Assembly (NCBI GenBank): GCA_021737645.1
Contig: JAIPDO010000015.1
Coordinates: forward strand, 1 to 64,000
Length of the DNA stretch: 64,000 nucleotides
Source: Desulfarculaceae bacterium
Lineage (GTDB): Bacteria; Desulfobacterota; Desulfarculia; Desulfarculales; Desulfarculaceae
Direction of reading: 5' to 3'
Part shown: positions 1 to 9,478 of the stretch, one piece after another
Numbering within the stretch: position 1 is the stretch's first letter
Layout: the number at the start of each line of letters is the position of its first letter
Program-made: the position numbers and the translations under genes
The notes under the pieces: generated by a model
Seen by the model: only the letters and a program-made list of their open reading frames with translations
Told to the model about the DNA's origin: nothing
Database searches by the model: none

Positions 1-30
1 TCTCAGATTCGGCCCAGCGAGCCGGTGTAG

Positions 31-1041
31 GTGCGCGGCCTGGCCGGGGCGGTGGTGCTTTCCGGCCAGGTGTCTGCCCTGGAGGCCAAAAAGCGGGCCG
101 AGGCCCTGACCGAGGCCTACGCCCCCAAGAAAACCACCAGCCTTTTGGAGGTGGGCGGCAACCAGCAGGTGCAGTTGCAGGTGCGTTTCGCCGAGGTCAG
201 CCGCAAGGTTACCAAGCGCATGAACATCAATTTGCGCATCCTCAACCCGCTCACCGGCGACTTCCTCTACACCATGTTGGGAAGCCTCATCGCCCCCCAA
301 ACCGACGGCACCCTGCTCCTGTCGGACAAGGTAAATGCCATGGGCGGATTCCACTCGGGCCAGACCCAGATCTCGGCCTTTTTGGACATCCTCAAGGAAA
401 ACGGCCTGGCCAAGATTTTGGCCGAGCCCAATCTGGTGGCGGCCAGCGGCCAACAGGCCGACTTCCTGGCGGGCGGCGAGTTCCCCATCCCGGTGCCCCA
501 GAGGGAAAACATCACCATCACCTACAAAAAATTCGGTGTGCAGTTGAGCTTCTTGCCCGAGGTGCGCCCCGGCAAACGCATCCGCCTCACCGTGGCTCCG
601 GAGGTCAGCGAGCTGGACTGGTCCACCGCCGTGGTGGTGCAAGGCTTCACCGTGCCGGGGTTGACCACCCGTAAGGCCAAGACCCAGTTGGAGTTGGCCG
701 ACGGCCAGAGCTTCGCCATAGCCGGGCTGTTCCGCAACGACATCACCCAGTCGATAAGCAAGTTCCCGGTGCTGGGAGATCTGCCCATATTGGGCGCCTT
801 GTTCCGCAGCACCGAGTTCAAGAAGAACAAGACCGAACTGCTCATAGTGGTGACTCCCCGCATCGTGCGGCCGGGCCAGGAACGCCTGGGCCCCAACCCG
901 ATCACCACTTTCAGCGATCCGGACGATTTCGCTTTTTTCATGCTGGGCAAGCTGGCCTCCCCCAAGGCGGTCAGTCCCCAGGGTCCGCCCCGTTCTCCTC
1001 AGGAGTTGGAGGGCCGATTTGGACACGACTTGGCTTGGTAA
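31..1041 (+). CDS. cpaC: CpaC/RcpA-family pilus secretin (5' end missing; in-frame TAG just upstream)
   Basis: Outer-membrane secretin of the Tad/Flp pilus, the ring through which the pilus leaves the cell. The visible 336 residues hold the end of the BON/N-terminal part (VVLSGQV) and the whole secretin core: the QVQLQVRFAEVSR strand, ILAEPNLVAASGQ, GGEFPIPV, and the terminal VLGDLPILGALFRS...LLIVVTPRIVRP signature. The frame is open from base 1 except for TAG at 28-30; translating through it gives IRPSEPV-stop-VRGLAGAVVLSG, which matches the normal continuous family sequence around V-x-VRGL. So the annotated GTG at 31 is probably not a true start; the gene is interrupted by a nonsense change, a sequencing error, or read-through. 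It overlaps the next gene by 23 bases. Family call is firm; the state of the 5' end is uncertain. Confidence 0.88.
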   Translation: MRGLAGAVVLSGQVSALEAKKRAEALTEAYAPKKTTSLLEVGGNQQVQLQVRFAEVSRKVTKRMNINLRILNPLTGDFLYTMLGSLIAPQTDGTLLLSDKVNAMGGFHSGQTQISAFLDILKENGLAKILAEPNLVAASGQQADFLAGGEFPIPVPQRENITITYKKFGVQLSFLPEVRPGKRIRLTVAPEVSELDWSTAVVVQGFTVPGLTTRKAKTQLELADGQSFAIAGLFRNDITQSISKFPVLGDLPILGALFRSTEFKKNKTELLIVVTPRIVRPGQERLGPNPITTFSDPDDFAFFMLGKLASPKAVSPQGPPRSPQELEGRFGHDLAW

Positions 1042-2086
1042 GCTTGGCAGACTGCTCAAGGGAGAGCGGGCCGGCATCGCCGCCATCGCCGCGATCATGC
1101 TCACGGTTATGGTGGGTATGATCGGTGCGGTGGTGGATTTGGGGCTACTTTACGCCACCAAGAACGAGCTTCAAAACGCGGCCGACGCCGCCGCCCTGGC
1201 CGGGGCGACCACCCTGGTCACCTATGACCAGGACCGCAACATCACGGCCCAGCCCGACGTGGCCATAACCACGGCCCAGCAAGTCGCCCTGGCCAACCAG
1301 GCCCTGGGGGTCAACCTGCAACTGCGCCTGGAGGACATCACCCTGGGCCTGTGGGTGGAGCCGGAGAAGGACTTCGACCCGGACCACATCGGCCCCAGCA
1401 GCGACCCCAACTATCTGAGTGCCTGCCGGGTGGTGGTCAGGCGCGACGACCTCGCCAACTCGCCGGTGGACACCATCTTCGCCGGCGCGGTGGGCTTCAG
1501 CGTGGTCAACGTCACCGCCCTGTCCACAGCCCATCTGGGCTATGCCGGCTCGGTGGGCGACGGTATGGTGGACCTGCCCATCGCGGTCAAGGAAGAGGCC
1601 CTCAATTCCGGCGGGGGCCCCATTTGCGGCGAAAGCTTGACCTTCCGCAACGAGAGCAACGAAAACGGCGAATGGACCACCTTCTTCACCGCGCCGTCCA
1701 ACGACGTGGCGGTGGATAGATATGTTACGGGAGAATTGACCGTGCCCGCCCTGGAGGTGGGAGATTCGGTGAACGTCACCAACGGTACCCTGAGCCAAAA
1801 CACCTTCAACGACCTGAGTGAGCGTTTTCAGAACAACGGAACAGACCTAGACGGAGACGGAACCGCCGACGCCTGGCAGGTCCTGCTTCCGGTGATCTCC
1901 GAGGGCGGCGGTGGCGCCAGCACCGCCAGCATCGCGGGCTTCGCCCACATGATCATCACCGAAGTGCGCGACGCTCCCTACAAGGAGATCACCGCCGTGT
2001 TGCAATGCGGCCTGGTGGTGCCCAACAGCTCTACCGGCGGCGGCAACTTCGGCAGCCGTGCCACCACCCCCAAGCTGGTGGAATAA
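1019..2086 (+). CDS. TadG-like Flp pilus-assembly protein (first of two paralogues)
   Basis: 355 residues. The N-terminus carries the TadE/TadG-type hydrophobic anchor (GIAAIAAIMLTVMVGMIGAVVDLG, residues about 19-42) followed by the conserved LQNAADAAALAGA segment of the Tad family; the remainder is predicted to be extracytoplasmic. Residues 276-284 read D-x-D-x-D-G-x-x-D, a calcium-binding-loop pattern. The TTG at 1019 is taken as the start; it overlaps the secretin end, typical of translational coupling. It lies in the Tad operon between secretin and the CpaE-like gene, so a role as a minor pilin or pilus-tip component is likely, but its exact function is not shown. The following gene is a clear paralogue of the same length and layout. 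Confidence 0.8.
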   Translation: MDTTWLGKLGRLLKGERAGIAAIAAIMLTVMVGMIGAVVDLGLLYATKNELQNAADAAALAGATTLVTYDQDRNITAQPDVAITTAQQVALANQALGVNLQLRLEDITLGLWVEPEKDFDPDHIGPSSDPNYLSACRVVVRRDDLANSPVDTIFAGAVGFSVVNVTALSTAHLGYAGSVGDGMVDLPIAVKEEALNSGGGPICGESLTFRNESNENGEWTTFFTAPSNDVAVDRYVTGELTVPALEVGDSVNVTNGTLSQNTFNDLSERFQNNGTDLDGDGTADAWQVLLPVISEGGGGASTASIAGFAHMIITEVRDAPYKEITAVLQCGLVVPNSSTGGGNFGSRATTPKLVE

Positions 2087-2098
2087 GAGAGAAGACAC

Positions 2099-3169
2099 AT
2101 GCGGCCTGCCCAAGCCCATAGCCCCCAGCGATTCTCCAGCCTGGTGCGCCTGTGGCGCGGCCAAAGCGGGGCGGTGGCGGCCTTGGCGGCCTTTTTGCTC
2201 ACCGCCTTGGTGGGCATCACCGGCGCGGCGGTGGATTTGGGCCTGCTCTACTCCACCAAGGGCGAGCTGCAAAATGCGGCCGACGCCGCGGCCCTGGCCG
2301 GGGCGGCCACCATGGTCTCTTTCGGCGAAAACGGCGAAATTTCGGTCCAACCCATCACCGCCGTGACCACCGCTCAACAGGTATCGCTGGCCAACCAGGC
2401 CCATGGCGTCAACCTGACCTTGCGTAGCGAGGACGCGGTAATCGGTTATTGGGACACCGCAGCGAACGCCTTTGATCCCGGCCTGAGCGGCAGCAGCGAC
2501 CCCGACGACATCACCGGCTTTAAAGCCACGTTGCGCCGAGATGAGTTGGCCAACGGGCCGGTGGAGACCTTTTTCGCCGGGTTGGTCGGTTACGGGTCGG
2601 TGGGTGTCCAGGCAACCTCCACCGCCTTTTTGGGCTGGGCCGGCCTGGCCGAGCCAATGGCTGTGGATCTGCCTCTGGCCATCCACGCTTCGGCGCTCAC
2701 CAACGCCGGCAGCCCCGATTGCGGCAGCGAACTGCTGTTCAACAACGAGAACAACGAGACCGCCGAGTGGACCAGTTTTTTCACGTGGCCCACCAACGAC
2801 GTCACGGTGCGCGACTACGCTGAGGGCACGCAGCAAAGCCCGGAGCTCAAGGTGGGTGACAGCCTCAACGTGATCAACGGCAACCTGAGCACCGCCACCA
2901 TGAACACCCTGTCGGATCTATTCCAGGCCCAAGGCAGCGACACTGACGGCGATGGGGCGGCCGACTCCTGGGAGGTGCTGGTGCCTGTGGTGGAGCCGGG
3001 CGGCTCCTCCACCGTCTCCACGGTGGTGGGCTTTGCCCACTTGGTGATTACCGAAGCCGATTCCAGCAAGGTGCGCTTCTACTTGCAGTGCGATCGCGCC
3101 CTGATCGGCAGTAACAGTGGAGGGGGAAACTACGGCACCAGAGCTACGGTGCCAAGCTTAATTCAGTAG
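2099..3169 (+). CDS. TadG-like Flp pilus-assembly protein (second paralogue)
   Basis: 356 residues, the same architecture as the preceding gene: N-terminal hydrophobic anchor, LQNAADAAALAGAATMV segment, a shared GPICGE/SPDCGS cysteine region with NNENNE repeats, and a D-x-D-x-D-G-x-x-D loop near residue 280 followed by SWEVLVPVVEPGG. The extra N-terminal 20 residues are basic and hydrophilic, as expected for the cytoplasmic side. A purine-rich AAGAGAGAAG precedes the ATG. The tandem arrangement and even divergence indicate an old gene duplication. Probably a pilus-associated surface or minor-pilin protein; its role is inferred only from family and position. Confidence 0.8.
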   Translation: MRPAQAHSPQRFSSLVRLWRGQSGAVAALAAFLLTALVGITGAAVDLGLLYSTKGELQNAADAAALAGAATMVSFGENGEISVQPITAVTTAQQVSLANQAHGVNLTLRSEDAVIGYWDTAANAFDPGLSGSSDPDDITGFKATLRRDELANGPVETFFAGLVGYGSVGVQATSTAFLGWAGLAEPMAVDLPLAIHASALTNAGSPDCGSELLFNNENNETAEWTSFFTWPTNDVTVRDYAEGTQQSPELKVGDSLNVINGNLSTATMNTLSDLFQAQGSDTDGDGAADSWEVLVPVVEPGGSSTVSTVVGFAHLVITEADSSKVRFYLQCDRALIGSNSGGGNYGTRATVPSLIQ

Positions 3170-3179
3170 GAGAAGGTCC

Positions 3180-4316
3180 GTGAGCAACAACGATCCCCAG
3201 GTATTGGCATATCATCTCACCCGGTCGGGAGGGGAGCGCCTGCGCCAGTTGGTGGCCGGCGCGCCCAAGGCCACACTTCTGGGCATGGAATCCGCCGCCG
3301 AGGAGTTTGAGCGCAAGGCTTTGCAGTTGCAGCCCGAAGTGCTTTTGGTGGAGTTCGACCCGGACGAGACGGGCATAAGCGAACTTCTGGGACGCCTGCG
3401 CCGGGGGGCGCCCCGGGCATCCCTGGTGGCCTGGGCCCACAATCTCAGCTCCGAGGCGATCCTTTTGGCCATGCGCCTGGGGGTGCGGGAATATCTGCCC
3501 AGCCAGGCCGACGGAGCCGCCTTTGCCGAGGCCCTGCAACGTTTGCTGGCCTCCACCGCGCAGGGCGACCAACAGGGAACCCTGCTGGGGGTGATGGGAG
3601 TCAAGGGCGGTGTGGGGGCCAGCTCTCTGGCCCTTAGCCTGGCCTGGGTGGCCAGCCAGAGCCTGGGGGCGCGGGTGGCCATGTTGGATCTGGACCTGGC
3701 CGGCGGCGACCTGGCCTCCCTGCTGGACATCGAGCCCACCCGCAGCATGGTGCACGTGGCCGAGGAGTTCGAGCGCCTGGACAGCCTGCTCATGGACAGC
3801 CTGATGGTGGACGCCGCGCCGGGCCTGCGTCTTTTGGCCTCGCCGGGAGACGCGGTGGCCGCCGAAGAAATCAAGGGGGCCCATGTGGAGAAGGCCCTGG
3901 ATCTGGCCCTGGCCGAATATGCCCTGGTGGTGGTCGACCTGCCGTCCCGGGTGGACGAGGCCAGTCTGGCCGCCCTGGACCGGGCCAAACTTTTGCTGCT
4001 GGTCACCGAGCCCACCGTGCTGGGGCTCAAGGCGGCCCAGCGCTCCCTGGAGCTTTGCCGCAACCTCGGCCGCGAAAAAGACGAGGTGGCCCTGGTGGTC
4101 AACCGTCACGGAGCCAAGCAGTGCCTGCCCGCCAAGGAAGTGGCCCGGGTGCTGAAGCTTGATCCCTTGGCCGTTCTGCCCAACGACAGCCAGGTGCTCA
4201 TGGCCGCGGCCAATGCGGGCCGCCCGCCGGTGCGGGACTGGCCCCGATCCAAGTGGAGCAAGTCGGTGGCCACCCTGGCCAAAGAGCTGTTCAGCGGCAA
4301 CGGTGACGGCAAATGA
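3180..4316 (+). CDS. cpaE: CpaE/TadZ-like pilus localisation ATPase
   Basis: 378 residues, GTG start with AGGAGAAGG upstream. Residues 1-125 form a receiver-like domain without an obvious phosphoacceptor set, followed by a MinD/ParA-type ATPase whose deviant Walker A is VKGGVGASS (residues 141-149); [18 protein letters not shown] is the Walker A' / switch region. TadZ/CpaE proteins bind the pole or membrane and position the Tad secretion machinery. The stop overlaps the ATG of cpaF by four bases (ATGA), supporting co-translation. Confidence 0.88.
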   Translation: MSNNDPQVLAYHLTRSGGERLRQLVAGAPKATLLGMESAAEEFERKALQLQPEVLLVEFDPDETGISELLGRLRRGAPRASLVAWAHNLSSEAILLAMRLGVREYLPSQADGAAFAEALQRLLASTAQGDQQGTLLGVMGVKGGVGASSLALSLAWVASQSLGARVAMLDLDLAGGDLASLLDIEPTRSMVHVAEEFERLDSLLMDSLMVDAAPGLRLLASPGDAVAAEEIKGAHVEKALDLALAEYALVVVDLPSRVDEASLAALDRAKLLLLVTEPTVLGLKAAQRSLELCRNLGREKDEVALVVNRHGAKQCLPAKEVARVLKLDPLAVLPNDSQVLMAAANAGRPPVRDWPRSKWSKSVATLAKELFSGNGDGK

Positions 4317-5674
4317 GCCTGCGCGCCAGATTGGGGGCCATTTCCCCGGCCGGGCCGGTGCACGGCGACACCAAGCGCGACCTTCAGCGGGATATGGCCT
4401 TGCAGGAGATGAAGGCCCGCATCCACTACAAGGTAATCGAGTCGCTGGATCTGTCGGTGCTCACCAGCACCCAGGAGGGCCAGGCCAACCCGGAGTTGGA
4501 AGAGGCCATCCGTCTGGTGGTGGCGTCCGAGCCCGACCCCATGACCCTGCCCGAACGCGAGGCCTTGGCCAAGGAAATTAAAAACGAGGTCCTGGGCCTG
4601 GGGCCCCTGGAGCCGCTGCTGGCCGACGACTCCATCAGCGAGATTCTGGTCAACTGCTACAACAAGGTCTACGTGGAGCGCGGCGGCCGCCTGGAGCGCA
4701 TTTCGGTGCGCTTTAGGGACAACGAGCACCTGCTCAAGATCATCGACAAGATCGCCAGCGCGGTGGGAAGGCGCATCGATGAGTCCAGCCCCATGGTGGA
4801 CGCCCGCCTGGCCGACGGCAGCCGCGTCAACGCGGTGATCCCTCCCCTGGCCCTGGACGGCCCGGCGCTCTCCATTCGTAAGTTCGCCCGGGACCCCCTC
4901 AGGGTGGATGACCTGGTGCGCCTGGGCTCCTTCAGCGCCCAGACCGCCAAGTTTTTGGAGGCCTCGGTCAAGGCCCGGCTGAACATGCTCATCTCCGGCG
5001 GCACCGGCACCGGCAAGACCACCCTGCTCAACGTGCTCAGCTCCTTCATCCCCCACCGCGACCGCATCGTGACCATCGAGGACTCCGCCGAGCTGCAAAT
5101 GCAGCAGGAGCACGTGGTGCGCCTGGAGACCCGGCCGCCAAACATCGAGGGCCTGGGAGAGGTGGCCATGCGCGATCTGGTGAAAAACGCTCTGCGTATG
5201 CGGCCGGACCGCATCGTGGTGGGCGAGGTGCGCGGCGGCGAGGCCCTGGACATGATGCAGGCCATGAACACCGGCCACGACGGCAGCCTGACCACGGTGC
5301 ACGCCAACAGCGCCCGTGACGCCATCAGCCGTTTGGAGACCATGATCTCCATGGCCGGGCTGGAAATCCCCGACAAGGCCATCCGCCAGCAGATCGCCAG
5401 CGCCATTCAGATCGTCATCCAGGTGAGCCGCCTGGCCGACGGCTCCCGGCGGGTGACCAGCGTGCAGGAGCTTACCGGCATGGAGGGCGACACCCTGACC
5501 ATGCAGGAGATATTCATCTTCAAGCAAACCGGCGTGGACGAACGCGGCCGGGTGGTGGGTCACTTCGGCCCCACCGGCATCCGGCCACGCTGGAGCGACC
5601 GCATCGCCGCCTTCGGCATCGACCTGGAGGCCGACCTGTTCGGCGCAGGCGAGTCAATAAGAGGTGGGCTATGA
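4313..5674 (+). CDS. cpaF: CpaF/TadA secretion ATPase of the Tad pilus
   Basis: 453 residues, full length for the family. Hexameric ATPase that powers pilin extension and retraction at the cytoplasmic face. Walker [11 protein letters not shown] lies at residues 229-238; the Asp box ([11 protein letters not shown]), the Walker B region [18 protein letters not shown] and the His box [14 protein letters not shown] are all present. The N-terminal helical domain is about 95 residues. Start and stop overlap the neighbouring genes by four bases on both sides. Confidence 0.95.
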   Translation: MSLRARLGAISPAGPVHGDTKRDLQRDMALQEMKARIHYKVIESLDLSVLTSTQEGQANPELEEAIRLVVASEPDPMTLPEREALAKEIKNEVLGLGPLEPLLADDSISEILVNCYNKVYVERGGRLERISVRFRDNEHLLKIIDKIASAVGRRIDESSPMVDARLADGSRVNAVIPPLALDGPALSIRKFARDPLRVDDLVRLGSFSAQTAKFLEASVKARLNMLISGGTGTGKTTLLNVLSSFIPHRDRIVTIEDSAELQMQQEHVVRLETRPPNIEGLGEVAMRDLVKNALRMRPDRIVVGEVRGGEALDMMQAMNTGHDGSLTTVHANSARDAISRLETMISMAGLEIPDKAIRQQIASAIQIVIQVSRLADGSRRVTSVQELTGMEGDTLTMQEIFIFKQTGVDERGRVVGHFGPTGIRPRWSDRIAAFGIDLEADLFGAGESIRGGL

Positions 5675-6642
5675 TTGTCTGGGGATTCGTAGCATTGATA
5701 TTTCTGGCCCTGCTGGGAGCGGCCTGGGCGGTTTACAATATGATGTTCGCCGGGCAGGCGGCCCGCGAGGTGGCCGTCCAACGCCGCCTGGCCTCCATCG
5801 TCCCCGACGATGCGCTCATGGAGCAGGCCATACAAAGCTATTTCCGCGACCGCGCCTACTCCACCATCCCCTACCTGAACCGCTTGCTGGGCCGTTTGCC
5901 CAACATTTCCGACCTTGAGTTGCTCATTCACCAGGCGGGCTCGCCCTGCAACCTGGGCACCCTGGTCTTGATGAGCGGGGTGCTGGCCAGCCTGGGATTT
6001 TTGGGAGGGATGTTGGAGAGCGGCCTGACCACGGCCCTGATCCTGGCCGTGGGCTGCGGAGCCTTGCCCCTGATGTGGCTGCGTTTTTTGCGCAAGCGCC
6101 GCCTGGCCGCCTTTGAAGAGCAGTTCGTGGAGGCGGTGGACCTGATGGCCAGGGCGCTGAGGGCCGGGCACTCCTTCGGCTCGGGGCTCAAAATGGCTTC
6201 CCAGGAGCTGGACGACCCGGTGGCCGAGGAGTTGGCCCGCACCTTTGAGGACTACTCGTTTGGGAAGGGCCTGGACGACGCCCTGGTGGACCTCACCCGC
6301 CGGGTGGGGTTGCAAGACGTCAAGTTTTTCGCCACCGCCGTGGCCCTGCAACGGGAGATCGGCGGCAACCTCACCGAGATTTTGGACAACATCGGCCACA
6401 TCACCAGAGCCCGCTTCGCCCTGCTGCGCCAGGTAAAGGCCCTTTCGGCCGAGGGACGCATCAGCGCCATCATCCTGTGCCTCATGGCCCCGGGCCTGCT
6501 GGGAGCCCTGTGGTTTTTGAGCCCCAACTACCTGGGCATTTTGTTCGAGCACCCCATGGGCAAAACCCTGCTCCTGGTGGGCGGCTGTTTCCAGGGGCTG
6601 GGCATTTTGGTCATCCGCAAACTCATCAACCTGAAGGTGTGA
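5671..6642 (+). CDS. tadB: TadB, inner-membrane platform protein of the Tad pilus
   Basis: 323 residues with an N-terminal membrane segment, a cytoplasmic T2SSF (GspF-type) domain ([22 protein letters not shown]...[15 protein letters not shown]) and two C-terminal membrane segments. Together with TadC it forms the membrane platform on which CpaF acts. ATG overlaps the end of cpaF (ATGA); the stop is one base before the next ATG. Confidence 0.92.
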   Translation: MIVWGFVALIFLALLGAAWAVYNMMFAGQAAREVAVQRRLASIVPDDALMEQAIQSYFRDRAYSTIPYLNRLLGRLPNISDLELLIHQAGSPCNLGTLVLMSGVLASLGFLGGMLESGLTTALILAVGCGALPLMWLRFLRKRRLAAFEEQFVEAVDLMARALRAGHSFGSGLKMASQELDDPVAEELARTFEDYSFGKGLDDALVDLTRRVGLQDVKFFATAVALQREIGGNLTEILDNIGHITRARFALLRQVKALSAEGRISAIILCLMAPGLLGALWFLSPNYLGILFEHPMGKTLLLVGGCFQGLGILVIRKLINLKV

Positions 6643-6643
6643 G

Positions 6644-7603
6644 ATGAATATCTTAAACGCCCTTGGCGCCGACTCATCTCTGTGGCTGATCGGCCTGGCT
6701 TTCGGCCTGGCGGTGCTGCTGATCGTGACCGCTCTGGCCTCTTTGCTGGCAAAACGCGATCAAAGCCTGCAGCGCCGCCTGCGGCAACTGAGCGGGCAGT
6801 CAGAAGCGCCCCGCGAAGCGGGAAAGACCCTAAAGGTGCAGCTGAAAAGAGTCTTGTTTCGGCTGCTCAACAATCTGGCCAAGCCCGCCAAGCCCCGCCA
6901 GAATTGGCAGGAGAACGACCTGAGGGCCAAACTTCTGCAAGCCGGATTCCACTCTCCTACCGCGGTCAACACCTTTCTGGGCGTCAAGGTGGCCATGCTC
7001 ATAGCCGCGCCAATCCTGCTGCTTATCAGCCCTCTCCCCGACCGCCTGGGCAACTTACAAATGATCTTGGCCCTGGTGGGCTCGGCGACCCTGGGCTTTT
7101 TTACCCCTCAACTTATTCTGGAACGGCGCATCAGCTCCCGGCGCAAGGCCATCACCAGGGAGTTGCCCGACGTGTTGGACCTTTTGGTTATCTCGGTGGA
7201 AGCGGGCCTGGGCCTGGACCAGGCCATCCGCCGGGTGTCCCAGGAAGTAAAGCTGTCCTGCCCGGTGCTGGGCGGGGAGTTCACCCTGCTTTCCCTGGAA
7301 CTGAGGGCGGGCATCCCCCGTCAAATGGCTCTGAAAAACCTGGCTCGCCGCTGCGGAGTGGAGGGGGTGGGCGGCCTGGTGACCATGCTGATCCAGGCCG
7401 ACCGTTTTGGGGTAAGCGTGGGGCGCTCGCTAAGGGTGCATTCGGATTCGGTGCGCACCCAGCGCCGTCAGCAGATGGAAGAGGCCGCGGCCAAAATCCC
7501 CTTAAAGCTGCTGTTCCCGGTTTTGTTCATGATATTCCCCGCCATCATGGTGGTCATGGCCGGCCCGGCGGTTATCCGCGTCAGCCAAAACCTGATGCAT
7601 TAA
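6644..7603 (+). CDS. tadC: TadC, inner-membrane platform protein of the Tad pilus
   Basis: 319 residues, T2SSF-family partner of TadB. N-terminal membrane helix, basic linker, then ITRELPDVLDLLVISVEAGLGLDQAIRRV (the core of the T2SSF motif), QADRFGVSVGRSLRVHSDSVR and a C-terminal membrane helix FPVLFMIFPAIMVVMAGPAV. Tight spacing with tadB shows one transcription unit. Confidence 0.92.
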   Translation: MNILNALGADSSLWLIGLAFGLAVLLIVTALASLLAKRDQSLQRRLRQLSGQSEAPREAGKTLKVQLKRVLFRLLNNLAKPAKPRQNWQENDLRAKLLQAGFHSPTAVNTFLGVKVAMLIAAPILLLISPLPDRLGNLQMILALVGSATLGFFTPQLILERRISSRRKAITRELPDVLDLLVISVEAGLGLDQAIRRVSQEVKLSCPVLGGEFTLLSLELRAGIPRQMALKNLARRCGVEGVGGLVTMLIQADRFGVSVGRSLRVHSDSVRTQRRQQMEEAAAKIPLKLLFPVLFMIFPAIMVVMAGPAVIRVSQNLMH

Positions 7604-7617
7604 AGCGAGGCGAGACC

Positions 7618-9147
7618 ATGCGTAAACACCAAGCACTTTTTATGGCCGCATCCCTGCTGGCCGGCCTGAGCCTGATCCTGCTGGGCGGCTGCGCCGGCAG
7701 CCAGCAAGGCAACGCCCGCTGGTTGCAACGCGGCGAAGCGGAAGCCCTCTTGGCCGCCCATGCGGCGACGCCCGAAAAGAACCCCGATCCCGACCGCATG
7801 CCTGCCACGGCCAGCGATTTGGAGGCCCAGGGCGACATCATGGCCTCCCAAAGCTCAATCTACAACGCCATCAACAACTACCGTCTTGCCCTAAAGGAGG
7901 CCAAGGGCCCGAGCCGCCTGCGCCTGGAAGGCAAGTTGGCCGGGTTGGATCTGCGCCTGGGGCACTATGATAGCGCTCAAAAGAGCTTTGCCGGTCTCTG
8001 CGCCAAGCAGCCGGGCAACGCGGTGTTTTGGCAAGGCCGAGGACTGGCGCAGATGGGTCAGGGCGATCTGAGCGGGGCTGAAAAGTCCCTGAGCCGGGCG
8101 GTGAGCCTTAATCCCGCCCTGTGGCGGGCCCAAAACCTCTTGGGCGTGATCCACAATCGCCGCGGACAGCCTCGTCAGGCCATTGCCGCCTTCAGGGCCG
8201 CGTTGCAAACGCGCCCCAACAATCCGGCCCTGTACAACAACCTGGCCTTGGCCCAAGCCATGGCCAAAGACTTGCGCGGCTCCGAGGCCAGCCTGCGCCG
8301 GGCTATGGCCCTGGACCCGGAACACCGTCTGGCAGCCAACAACCTTGGGCTGCTTCTGGCCCGCCAGGGACGCGGCGACGAGGCCTTCCAGGTCTTTGCC
8401 CGCTCCCAGGGAGTGGCCCAGGCCCACAACAACATGGGGGTAATCCTGGCCTGGCAGGGGCAGCCCCGCCAGGCCCAGGAACAGTTCCGTTTGGCGGTGC
8501 AGGCCCTGCCTCGCTACTACCCTCTGGCCAACCGGCACCTAAAGCAGCTTGGCCTGCATGAGGTCAAGCCGGTGAACAAGCTGGCGACCCGGCCCATGAC
8601 CTCCCTGGCCGAGCGCGCCACCGCCAAGACCACGGCTCCTGCCGAACCCAAAACCGCACGGCGGGCCAAGGCCGCGCGGGAACCGGCGGTGAAGGCCGAA
8701 CCAAAGGCCACTCCACGCCCAATGGCGGCACCCAAAGCGCCGGGTTTGGCGGCCAAGCAAATAACCAGGCCGCCCGAGCCTCGGCCCCTGGGCGCCAAGC
8801 CCGTGGCCGTGGCCAAGCCGGCGCCTCAGGCCAAACCCGCCCCCCTGAACAAGCAGCAGCGCATAGCCCGGCACGCTGCCGAGGCCGAGGCCCTGGCCAA
8901 GGCCAAGGCCGAGGCTCTGGCCAAGGCCAAGGCCGAGGCTCTGGCCCAAGCCGAGGCCAAGGCTAAGGCCCAATCCGAGGCCAAGGCTAAGGCCGCCGCC
9001 AAAGCTCAGACAGAGTCCACAGCCAAGCCCGCCCAGACAGACGGCAAGGCCCAGGGCCTATGGATGCGGGCCGACGGCTCGTTGAGCTACGGCCCCGCAC
9101 CCGATGGCGAAAAGCCCTTCGGCGTGGTGTACGGTTCTGGTGATTGA
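7618..9147 (+). CDS. tadD: TadD-like TPR lipoprotein with Ala/Lys-rich tail
   Basis: 509 residues. ATG at 7618 was chosen because it begins a lipoprotein signal peptide (basic MRKH, hydrophobic stretch, lipobox LGGC with Cys about residue 24) and has GAGGCGAG upstream. Residues about 70-320 are consecutive tetratricopeptide repeats, as in TadD, which assists secretin assembly. From about residue 330 the chain is low-complexity Ala/Pro/Lys, including three 24-bp tandem repeats (8887-8958) encoding E-A-L-A-K-A-K-A. The tail is much longer than in ordinary TadD and may be a periplasm- or peptidoglycan-spanning segment (inference). Last gene of the Tad operon; a hairpin follows. Confidence 0.82.
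   Translation: MRKHQALFMAASLLAGLSLILLGGCAGSQQGNARWLQRGEAEALLAAHAATPEKNPDPDRMPATASDLEAQGDIMASQSSIYNAINNYRLALKEAKGPSRLRLEGKLAGLDLRLGHYDSAQKSFAGLCAKQPGNAVFWQGRGLAQMGQGDLSGAEKSLSRAVSLNPALWRAQNLLGVIHNRRGQPRQAIAAFRAALQTRPNNPALYNNLALAQAMAKDLRGSEASLRRAMALDPEHRLAANNLGLLLARQGRGDEAFQVFARSQGVAQAHNNMGVILAWQGQPRQAQEQFRLAVQALPRYYPLANRHLKQLGLHEVKPVNKLATRPMTSLAERATAKTTAPAEPKTARRAKAAREPAVKAEPKATPRPMAAPKAPGLAAKQITRPPEPRPLGAKPVAVAKPAPQAKPAPLNKQQRIARHAAEAEALAKAKAEALAKAKAEALAQAEAKAKAQSEAKAKAAAKAQTESTAKPAQTDGKAQGLWMRADGSLSYGPAPDGEKPFGVVYGSGD
8887..8958 (+). repeat. Three 24-bp tandem repeats inside the tadD-like gene
   Basis: Units at 8887-8910, 8911-8934 and 8935-8958 (consensus GAGGCYCTGGCCAAGGCCAAG-GCC) encode repeated EALAKAKA octapeptides in the lysine/alanine-rich C-terminal region. 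In-frame, so copy number changes would alter tail length without disrupting the protein. Confidence 0.85.
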
Positions 9148-9157
9148 CAAACAGAGA

Positions 9158-9203
9158 GCCCCCCGTAGCGGACCCCAAGGCGCTTGGGCCCGCTACGGGG
9201 GGC
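9158..9203 (+). terminator. Strong hairpin after the Tad operon
   Basis: A perfect 14-bp stem (GCCCCCCGTAGCGG at 9158-9171 pairing with 9190-9203) with an inner CCCAAG/CTTGGG stem, ten bases after the tadD stop. There is no clean T-run after it, so it may act as a terminator with weak U-tract or as an mRNA 3'-end stabiliser. Confidence 0.7.
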
Positions 9204-9217
9204 GTTGGAGGGCTGTT

Positions 9218-9478
9218 TAATCCGGATATTCCACGAAAGTTGTGCGTCCGACTGCGCCAGCCACCGGCATACTGCGTTGCCGGCTGCGCTCGGGCCTCGA
9301 CGTAGCTTGAGCTACGCCCGCGGCTCTCGCTTGCCGGACGCCTTGTCTGCTGCTGGCTGACTGTGCCGGGCCAGAGTACAAACTGTACATTGATGGTGTG
9401 AACACTTTTTTCATAATGGCCCCATGAATACTGCTTCGTTCATGGGTGCCACCCAATCTTCGTAAAATACCCGGCTTA
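9218..9478 (-). mobile_element. MITE-like inverted-repeat element, copy 1
   Basis: About 261 bp bounded by imperfect 25-bp inverted repeats (9218-9242 and 9454-9478, about 19 of 25 positions matching). The interior (9249-9373) is a palindrome-rich core that is strikingly similar, in reverse complement, to 17300-17435 and more distantly to 45020-45145. Its right end overlaps the stop codon of the TonB receptor gene. No transposase is encoded. Non-autonomous element or structured intergenic repeat; the terminal repeats are shared with copy 2, which favours a mobile origin. Confidence 0.65.

Noticed and set aside
4106-5563. 485-codon minus-strand open frame
   Set aside because: Antisense to cpaF, whose Walker and Asp boxes are intact.
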